Source: Halorientalis sp. LT38 (GTDB lineage: Archaea > Halobacteriota > Halobacteria > Halobacteriales > Haloarculaceae). Taken from it: DNA of 64,000 nucleotides. The notes under the pieces are model-generated. The model searched no databases and was not told the DNA's origin. It worked only from the letters and a program-made list of their open reading frames with translations. Where the stretch lies: NCBI RefSeq assembly GCF_037031225.1, contig NZ_JAYEZN010000001.1, positions 992,001-1,056,000 on the forward strand, in the 5' to 3' direction. Of the stretch, positions 58,348 through 64,000 are shown in pieces (within the stretch, counting starts at the first letter, position 1; every line of letters begins with the position of its first letter). Position numbers and translations under genes: made by a program.

Positions 58348-59389
58348 CGAGGACGACCGAAGGGAGTCCTCGGAGAAATCGAGCGGGGAGCGCAGCGACC
58401 CGCGAGATAGCGACGACGGAATCCCGCTGAACATCGCAGGCCACGAGGACCGGGAGCGGCCCGACGGAGCGTCGTCGATGCTGGGTGGTGACGACGGCGA
58501 GTCGGATAGCAGTGAGGACGAAGCCGACGGAAGCGACGACGAGGCTCGCGCCGAACAGCCCGGACTCGGTGCGGGCTTCGAGGGTCCCGAACCGCCGGAG
58601 GAAGACGACGTGCAGCCAGTCGAGGTGCTGGTCCAGCTGGCCAAGGACGGCGAGATCGAACCGTGGGACATCGACATCGTGACGGTGACCGACAAGTTCC
58701 TCGACCGCCTGGACGAGGCGGACCTCCAGACCTCCGGGCGGGCGCTGTTCTACGCGAGCGTCCTGTTGCGGATGAAAAGCGACGCAATGTTGAACGACGA
58801 CGCGGACGAAGAACCCGAGCCCGAGCCATGGGAGGCGGCGGCGATGGGCGAGGACACGCCGATCGACCCGGAGGCGGACCCGTTCGCGTCGCTGGAGAAG
58901 GAGATGGACCGTCGGCTCGACCGCAAGCGGGCCCGGGGGATGCCCCAGACGCTGGACGAACTCGTTCGCGATCTGCGTGAAGCGGAGCGCGACACCTGGT
59001 GGAAGGAGTCCAGGGAGTACGACACCAGCGGGAGTCCGGGGACCTACCAGCGCGGGACGCAGGAACTCGACTACCGGGCCGGCGACGAGTTCCGGATGGA
59101 CGACGAGCCGACGGCGGCGGACGTGACCGGGACCGCCCACGGCGAGGACATCGACGCGATCATCGACGACGTGTACGGGGCCTGCCTGGAACAGTGGGAG
59201 GCCGGGCGCGACGAGGTGCTCTACGCCGAGATCGAGCACGCGGGCGGGAGCCGGGTCGAGACCTTCCTCGGACTGCTCTTTCTCTCCCACCGGGGACAGG
59301 TGTACCTCCAGCAGGACGATCTCTTCGGCGACCTCTGGGTGCAGGACCCCAACGGGCCCGAGGCCTCGGAAGAAGCCGTCGCGGACTGA
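58340..59389 (+). CDS. scpA: segregation and condensation protein A (kleisin)
   Basis: 349 residues from the ATG at 58340, which overlaps the smc stop by 8 bases; a start at 58307 would overlap more. An acidic disordered N-terminus (~1-85) precedes the kleisin N-domain (PVEVLVQLAKDGEIEPWDID, IVTVTDKFLDRLDEADLQTS, GRALFYASVLLRMKSDA). The C-terminal winged helix is at ~270-340 (AGGSRVETFLGLLFLSHRGQ). ScpA bridges SMC heads. ScpB is not encoded nearby. The middle (~180-260) is charged and weakly conserved. Confidence 0.9.
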   Translation: MTSEDDRRESSEKSSGERSDPRDSDDGIPLNIAGHEDRERPDGASSMLGGDDGESDSSEDEADGSDDEARAEQPGLGAGFEGPEPPEEDDVQPVEVLVQLAKDGEIEPWDIDIVTVTDKFLDRLDEADLQTSGRALFYASVLLRMKSDAMLNDDADEEPEPEPWEAAAMGEDTPIDPEADPFASLEKEMDRRLDRKRARGMPQTLDELVRDLREAERDTWWKESREYDTSGSPGTYQRGTQELDYRAGDEFRMDDEPTAADVTGTAHGEDIDAIIDDVYGACLEQWEAGRDEVLYAEIEHAGGSRVETFLGLLFLSHRGQVYLQQDDLFGDLWVQDPNGPEASEEAVAD

Positions 59390-59477
59390 CGGTTCAGCGC
59401 GGTAATTCGTGGGGCTCGTCATCTCAACCGGCCAAGAACGGGTGATTAACCGTCTCCACGTCGAACCGGGACGTGCA

Positions 59478-59699
59478 ATGGCAAACAACGAACTCGGCCC
59501 GCTCGGCTGGTTCTCGGCCGCGGGCTTCGTGATCCTGAGTCTGTTGTACGTCGTCGACATGCAGGGCATCGCGCAGTGGCCGGTGTCGCTACCCGTCACC
59601 GGCGCGCTCGCACTGCTGGCCGCCGCGGGCGCGATCCTGTTCTGGTACGGGAACGACCCGACCGCGGCCGAAGAGCCGACCACGACCAGAACGAACTGA
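59478..59699 (+). CDS. small two-helix membrane protein
   Basis: 73 residues from the ATG at 59478 (MANNELGPLGWFSAAGFVIL); a longer frame from 59409 is rejected. Two membrane helices: ~9-27 and ~36-57 (VTGALALLAAAGAILFWY), with a short loop (VVDMQGIAQWPVSLP). A hydrophilic Thr-rich tail follows. No family assigned. It follows scpA by 88 bases and precedes a T6 tract, so it may be the last gene of the smc transcript. Confidence 0.6.
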   Translation: MANNELGPLGWFSAAGFVILSLLYVVDMQGIAQWPVSLPVTGALALLAAAGAILFWYGNDPTAAEEPTTTRTN

Positions 59700-59712
59700 C
59701 CGATCGGCCCCG

Positions 59713-59718
59713 TTTTTT
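59713..59718 (+). terminator. oligo-T terminator after the smc-scpA run
   Basis: T6 (CCCCGTTTTTTCC) 14 bases after the stop at 59699, with GC-rich sequence before it. A good candidate for the 3' end of the smc transcript. Confidence 0.55.
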
Positions 59719-59778
59719 CCGTTGCGTCCCCGTCGGCGAAAGAGCTATGTAGGACCATGACATATGGTAGCAGTACAC

Positions 59779-59886
59779 ATGACGCCGACGAAATTCCAGG
59801 AGCGCCTGGCCGAGACCGAGGGCCGAGTCGACACCGAGCAGTTCCTCCAGGCGCTCCAGTACGTCCGCGACGACGGGCGCAAGTGA
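59779..59886 (+). CDS. putative 35-residue protein
   Basis: A short frame beginning MTPTKFQERLAETEGRVDTE and ending in ALQYVRDDGRK then TGA. An in-frame ATG at 59764 would make it 40 residues. The composition (acidic, amphipathic helix with EQFLQALQYVRDD) looks like a real haloarchaeal microprotein rather than noise. No family is recognised. A weak AT-rich stretch (AGCTATGTAGGACC) lies just upstream. Not confirmed as coding. Confidence 0.4.
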   Translation: MTPTKFQERLAETEGRVDTEQFLQALQYVRDDGRK

Positions 59887-59997
59887 GGGCGTGGGCGGCG
59901 CCGGGCGGGACGGTGCGGAGCGGCGGTTCGATTACTCGCGGCTGGTGCTCTCCGGGCCAGAGCGACGCGGGTGGCGGCCGCGTCGCGGCCCGACGGT

Positions 59998-60007
59998 AAC
60001 TTAATCC
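59998..60007 (+). promoter_or_regulatory. TATA-like box of the PhzF-like gene
   Basis: AACTTAATCC, 24-33 nt before the ATG at 60031. Confidence 0.5.
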
Positions 60008-60030
60008 GACCGGTGGGCGAACGCGCTGGC

Positions 60031-60930
60031 ATGGACACCCGACAGGCGCTTCTGGTCGACGCGTTCACCGACGAGCCGCTCGCGGGCAACGCCGCAGGCG
60101 TCGTGCCCGACGGGGACGGCCTCGACGACGAGCAGATGCAGGCCGTCGCCGCGGAACTCGGCGCGAGCGAGACGGTCTTCCTCCGCGAGTCCGACGCGGC
60201 CGACCGCGCGATCCGCTACTTCACGCCGAAAACTGAGGTCGACATGTGCGGCCACGCGACGATCGCGAGCCACGCGTACCTCTACGAGCGCGGCGAGATC
60301 GACGCGGGCGAACACACCCTCGAGACCGAGGCGGGCGTCCTCGACATCGAAGTCACCGACGACGGCGGCGTCTGGATGACCCAGAACCAGCCGGAGATCC
60401 GCCGGGTCGACCTTGACTACGACCGCGTGGCCGACGCGCTCGGGATCGACGTCGCGGCCCTGGAGGACGTGGGCGCGGACCTCCCGCTCGCGCGCAGCAC
60501 GACCGGCCTCCCCTTCCTGGTCGTGCCGGTGAACTTCATGGAGCACCTGAGCGCGCTCGACCCCGATATGCGCGCCATCGAGGACCTGAGTCACGAATTC
60601 GACACCGCGGGCGTCTACGCCTTTACCTTCGACACGCTAGAGCAGGAATCGACCTTGCACGGCCGGATGTTCGCCCCGAAGGAAGGCGTCCCGGAGGACC
60701 CGGTGACCGGCACCGCCAGCGGGGCAGTGGGGGCCTACCTGCGCGAGTTCGAAGCCTTCGACGATCTGCCCGACGAGATGATCTTCGAGCAGGGATACTT
60801 CGTCGACCGGCCGGGGACGGTGTACGTCGAAGTCGGCGCCGAGATCCGCGTGGGTGGGTGGGCAGTGACCGCACTCGACGGCGACCTCGTGGTCCCGGAC
60901 ACCGAATCGGACGACATCATCGAGGTGTAG
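60031..60930 (+). CDS. PhzF family isomerase-like protein
   Basis: 299 residues from the ATG at 60031 (MDTRQALLVDAFTDEPLAGN). The two-lobed diaminopimelate-epimerase-like fold has the typical AVAAELGASETVFLRES (catalytic Glu in the first lobe), YFTPKTEVDMCGHATIASHA, and EDPVTGTASGAVGAYL in the second lobe. PhzF proper isomerises a phenazine precursor, but no phenazine genes are nearby, and most archaeal members have unknown substrates. It stands alone with its own TATA box. Confidence 0.88.
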   Translation: MDTRQALLVDAFTDEPLAGNAAGVVPDGDGLDDEQMQAVAAELGASETVFLRESDAADRAIRYFTPKTEVDMCGHATIASHAYLYERGEIDAGEHTLETEAGVLDIEVTDDGGVWMTQNQPEIRRVDLDYDRVADALGIDVAALEDVGADLPLARSTTGLPFLVVPVNFMEHLSALDPDMRAIEDLSHEFDTAGVYAFTFDTLEQESTLHGRMFAPKEGVPEDPVTGTASGAVGAYLREFEAFDDLPDEMIFEQGYFVDRPGTVYVEVGAEIRVGGWAVTALDGDLVVPDTESDDIIEV

Positions 60931-61110
60931 GAACCCCTTACCCTGCGGGCCGATTCCTCCGGGCCCTGAGAGTGCGAGTAGTCCCACGATACCAACGGAC
61001 GGCGAGGGGTGACGAGGGGTATGGCAAACGCCAGACGAGGGCGGTCCGGCGACCGTTCAGCCGGGGTGAGATACGCTGGCACGCGTCGCGCGGTTGGCGC
61101 GGTTCGGAAC

Positions 61111-61120
61111 CTTCTTTATC
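61111..61120 (+). promoter_or_regulatory. TATA-like box of ppsA
   Basis: CTTCTTTATC, 28-37 nt before the ATG at 61148, in a 217-base gap after the PhzF-like gene. A weak Shine-Dalgarno-like GGTGAGG precedes the start. Confidence 0.5.
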
Positions 61121-61147
61121 GGTGTTCTGTACTTCCCAGGTGAGGAC

Positions 61148-63421
61148 ATGGCTGTACTCTGGCTGGACGAAATCGGGGCAGACGACCTCGAGTCGGTTGG
61201 CGGGAAGGCGGCCTCGTTAGGGGAACTTACGGCCGCAGGCCTGCCAGTTCCCCCGGGGTTCGTCGTCACGGCGGGGACCTACCGACGATTTATCGAGGAG
61301 ACAGGCATCGACGAACAACTGTTCGAGGCGGTCGACGTGGACGCCGAGGACTCGAAGGCGCTGGCCGAAGCCGAGGCGCGCGCCCAGGAACTCATTCTGG
61401 AGACGGAGATGCCCGAGGATCTCCGCGAGGAGATCCTGGCCTCCTACGAGGAGATCGGCGAGGGCGAGGCCTTCGTCGCGGTCCGCTCCTCGGCGACCGC
61501 CGAGGACCTGCCCGACGCGTCCTTCGCCGGTCAACAGGAGACGTTTCTGAACATCACCGGCGAGGACCTCCTGGACAAGGTCAAGCGCTGCTGGGCCTCC
61601 CTGTTTACCCAGCGAGCGACCTACTACCGCCAGGAGCAGGGCTTCGCCCACGACAAGGTCGACATCGCGGTCGTCGTCCAGCAGATGGTCGAGGCCGAGA
61701 AGTCCGGCGTGATGTTCACCTCGCACCCCTCGACCGGTGAGAAGCAGGTCATCATCGAGGCCGCCTGGGGTCTGGGCGAGGGCGTCGTCTCCGGCTCCGT
61801 CACCCCGGACAACTACGTGATCGACCGGGCCAACGGTGCGGTGACCGACGTCGAGGTCGCCGACAAGAAGACGATGTACTCCAAGGATCCGGAGACCGGC
61901 GAGACCGACGAGCGGCCGGTGCCCGAGGAGAAACGCAACGAGCGCGTCATCGACGACGGCGAGATCGACAGGCTCGTCGAACTCGGCGAGCAGGTCGAGG
62001 ACCACTACGACACGCCCCAGGACGTCGAGTGGGCCATCTTCGAGGGTGACGTCTACATGCTGCAGTCGCGCCCGATCACCACTATCGCCGAGGGCGAGGG
62101 GACGGCCGCGACCGCCGACGGAAGCGGCGCGACGGCCGCCCAGAAAGACGAGGAAGACGTCCTGCTCTCGGGACTCGGCGCGAGCCCGGGGATCGCGTCC
62201 GGTGCCGTCCGGATCGTCGACAAGCTCGACCAGCTCGACAAGGTCGGCGAGGGCGACATCATCGTCACCGAGATGACCACGCCCGACATGGTGCCGGCGA
62301 TGAAACGCGCCGCCGGCATCGTCACGAGCGAGGGCGGGATGACCTCCCACGCCGCAATCGTCGCGCGCGAACTGGGTGCCCCCGCGGTCGTCGGGACCGG
62401 CGGGGCGACCGAGGCCCTCGAGGACGATCAGGTCGTCACCATCGACGGCGACAAGGGGACCATCCGCGAGGGCCGGGAGGCAGAAGAGGAGACCGAGCCC
62501 ATCGAGGAGGTCCGCCCCCAGGCCCCCGTCAAGCCGATGACGGCGACGGAGGTCAAGGTCAACGTCTCGATCCCCGAGGCCGCAGAGCGTGCGGCCGCGA
62601 CCGGCGCGGACGGCGTCGGCCTGCTCCGGATCGAGCACATGATCCTGTCGACGAACAAGACGCCCCAGCGGTACATCGACGACCACGGTGAGGAGGCCTA
62701 CGTCCAGGAGATCGTCGACGGCGTCCGCGGGGTCGCAGACGAGTTCTACCCGCGCCCGGTCCGGGTCCGGACGCTCGACGCGCCGACCGACGAGTTCCGC
62801 CAGCTCGACGGCGGCGAGGACGAGCCCGAGGAACACAACCCGATGCTGGGCTACCGCGGCATCCGCCGCAGCCTGGACCGCCCGGACGTGTTCAAACACG
62901 AACTCGAGGCGTTCCGCCAGCTCTACGACATGGGCTACGACAACGTCGAGATCATGTTCCCGCTGGTCAACGACGCCGACGACGTCCTGCGGGCCAAGGC
63001 GCTCATGCAGGAGGCCGGCATCGACCCCGAGAAGCGTTCCTGGGGCGTGATGATCGAGACGCCCGCCGCGGCGCTGGGCGTCGAGTCGATGGCCGAAGCC
63101 GGCATCGACTTCGCCTCCTTCGGCACGAACGACCTGACCCAGTACACGCTCGCGGTCGACCGCAACAACGGCAACGTGGCCGACCGGTTCGACGAACTCC
63201 ACCCCGCCGTCCTCGACCTCATCAGCCAGACCATCGAGGCCTGTCGCGAACACGACGTCAACACGTCGATCTGCGGCCAGGCCGGCTCCAAGCCCCGGAT
63301 GGTGCAGCACCTCGTCAACGAAGGTGCGACCTCCATCTCGGCCAACATCGACGCCGTGCGCGACGTCCAGCACGAGGTCAAGCGCGTCGAGCAGAAACTC
63401 CTGCTCGATTCGGTGCGCTAA
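61148..63421 (+). CDS. ppsA: phosphoenolpyruvate synthase
   Basis: 757 residues from MAVLWLDEIGADDLESVGGK. PEP synthase converts pyruvate and ATP to PEP, AMP and phosphate, a gluconeogenic step. N-terminal ATP-grasp domain (VGGKAASLGELTAAGLPVPP; FVAVRSSATAEDLPDASFAG; VMFTSHPSTGEKQVIIEAAW). The phosphohistidine domain has GGMTSHAAIVARELGAPAVV with His ~401. The C-terminal PEP-utilising TIM barrel contains LLRIEHMIL, GYRGIRRSLDRPDVF and SICGQAGSKP. It is complete. The SDR gene is convergent, 28 bases downstream. Confidence 0.95.
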   Translation: MAVLWLDEIGADDLESVGGKAASLGELTAAGLPVPPGFVVTAGTYRRFIEETGIDEQLFEAVDVDAEDSKALAEAEARAQELILETEMPEDLREEILASYEEIGEGEAFVAVRSSATAEDLPDASFAGQQETFLNITGEDLLDKVKRCWASLFTQRATYYRQEQGFAHDKVDIAVVVQQMVEAEKSGVMFTSHPSTGEKQVIIEAAWGLGEGVVSGSVTPDNYVIDRANGAVTDVEVADKKTMYSKDPETGETDERPVPEEKRNERVIDDGEIDRLVELGEQVEDHYDTPQDVEWAIFEGDVYMLQSRPITTIAEGEGTAATADGSGATAAQKDEEDVLLSGLGASPGIASGAVRIVDKLDQLDKVGEGDIIVTEMTTPDMVPAMKRAAGIVTSEGGMTSHAAIVARELGAPAVVGTGGATEALEDDQVVTIDGDKGTIREGREAEEETEPIEEVRPQAPVKPMTATEVKVNVSIPEAAERAAATGADGVGLLRIEHMILSTNKTPQRYIDDHGEEAYVQEIVDGVRGVADEFYPRPVRVRTLDAPTDEFRQLDGGEDEPEEHNPMLGYRGIRRSLDRPDVFKHELEAFRQLYDMGYDNVEIMFPLVNDADDVLRAKALMQEAGIDPEKRSWGVMIETPAAALGVESMAEAGIDFASFGTNDLTQYTLAVDRNNGNVADRFDELHPAVLDLISQTIEACREHDVNTSICGQAGSKPRMVQHLVNEGATSISANIDAVRDVQHEVKRVEQKLLLDSVR

Positions 63422-63449
63422 CTTCGACAGCCAGGGTTTTCGCCCGCCG

Positions 63450-64000
63450 TCACATCGTCCCGAACAGCTCGAACTTGTCCCGCCGGTAGAGGTCGATCTC
63501 GCTCGCCATCGAGGGCGACTGCTCGGCGGCGAAGACGATCGCTTCGGCGATCTCTTCGGGTTCGCTCACCTCCCCTTCGTCGAACCGTTCCGCGAAGGTC
63601 TCGCCATAGACGCCGCCGAACTCCGTGCGCACCTCCGAGGGGTTGACGACCGTGACGGCGACGTCGTCGTCGCCGACCTGCGCGGAGACGCTCTTGGCGA
63701 AGCCGCGGGTCCAGAACTTGCTCGCGGCGTAGACCGGGTTGGACGGCCGGGGGAACTTCCCCGCGAAGCTCCCGAGGTAGACGAGCGTGCCGCTGGACTC
63801 CCGGAGGTGCGGGAGCGCTTCCCTGGTCGCGAAGAACATCCCGTCGCAGTTGACGGCCATCATCGTGCGGTACTGCTCGGTGCTCATGTCTTCGATCTTC
63901 GCGCCGCGGGCGAGGCCGGCGTTGTTCACGAGCAGGTCGAGGCCGCCGAACTCGTCGACGGTCGCCTCGATCAGCGCCCCGACGGCGTCCTCGTCGGTGA
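63450..64000 (-). CDS. SDR family oxidoreductase, 5' end outside window
   Basis: The frame runs off the window at base 64000, so the N-terminal nucleotide-binding GxxxGxG part is not visible; about 183 residues are. Visible features: VNNAGLARG, the NNAG strand of classical short-chain dehydrogenases, GTLVYLGSFAGKFPRPSNPV with catalytic Ser, and YAASKFWTRGFAKSV (YxxxK). VVNPSEVRTEF follows. An NAD(P)-dependent oxidoreductase; substrate unknown. It is convergent with ppsA. Confidence 0.88.
   Translation of the reverse strand, partial: TDEDAVGALIEATVDEFGGLDLLVNNAGLARGAKIEDMSTEQYRTMMAVNCDGMFFATREALPHLRESSGTLVYLGSFAGKFPRPSNPVYAASKFWTRGFAKSVSAQVGDDDVAVTVVNPSEVRTEFGGVYGETFAERFDEGEVSEPEEIAEAIVFAAEQSPSMASEIDLYRRDKFELFGTM

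Noticed and set aside
61217-63373. 718-residue minus-strand frame opposite ppsA
   Set aside because: Shadow of a complete PEP synthase on the plus strand.

Overview
This is haloarchaeal (class Halobacteria) chromosomal DNA. Base composition is very GC-rich and the predicted proteins are strongly acidic. It encodes archaeal-type information proteins (Rpo12, L37Ae, prefoldin beta, KEOPS Pcc1, TruD, archaeal AspRS and GatB, SMC/ScpA), an ether-lipid enzyme (geranylgeranylglyceryl phosphate synthase), the archaeal pantoate kinase/phosphopantothenate synthetase pair, bacterioopsin-activator-type HTH regulators, 7TM histidine kinases and PGF-CTERM-type surface proteins. The genus cannot be fixed from the sequence alone. 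I saw no rRNA, tRNA, CRISPR array, transposase or prophage gene. Coding density is high and most genes lie in short co-directional runs. Many starts have a TATA-like box about 25-30 nt upstream, consistent with leaderless or short-leader transcripts.

Layout. 1-4.1 kb: 3' part of a DUF2070 membrane protein and a BGTF-type surface protein. 4.1-12.9 kb (minus strand): a translation/RNA housekeeping run (pth2, phosphoribosyltransferase, truD, DUF2103, rpl37ae, rpoP, pcc1, prefoldin beta, DUF3194), interrupted by a large PAS/GAF/BAT regulator and a small winged-helix regulator. 12.9-13.7 kb: dcd followed by a 74-bp tandem repeat. 13.7-26.3 kb: mostly exported proteins (1711-aa subtilase, two HExxH metalloproteases, a PQQ-type beta-propeller lipoprotein) plus a ThiN-domain regulator coupled to a methyltransferase. 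26.3-27.6 kb: a hairpin-rich intergenic repeat region and thi4. 27.7-39.6 kb: two histidine kinases, a double-AAA ATPase, the two archaeal CoA enzymes with a 13-repeat YegP-like membrane protein between them, and a UbiA prenyltransferase. 39.8-41.1 kb: a small haloarchaeal protein and an UPF0175/PIN toxin-antitoxin pair. 41.1-54.2 kb: aspS, Lrp regulator, APC permease fused to Usp domains, GGGP synthase, topA, a HEAT-repeat protein, gatB, and a second permease with a separate Usp gene. 54.4-59.7 kb: coiled-coil protein, smc, scpA and a small membrane protein. 59.8-64 kb: a tiny ORF, a PhzF-like protein, ppsA and a truncated SDR gene.

The most unusual non-gene signals are repeats at gene 3' ends. 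A ~115-bp element occurs twice (26.6 kb and 49.9 kb, opposite orientations). It has three consecutive hairpins whose stems differ by paired changes, with strongly conserved linkers. Separately, the terminal codons plus stop codon of three genes (dcd, aspS, gatB) recur a short distance downstream of the gene's own stop. In the gatB case the structured element sits between the two copies. Among proteins, the 13-repeat YegP-like protein inside the CoA gene set and the AAA ATPase with an unrecognised N-terminal module are the best candidates for undescribed biology.
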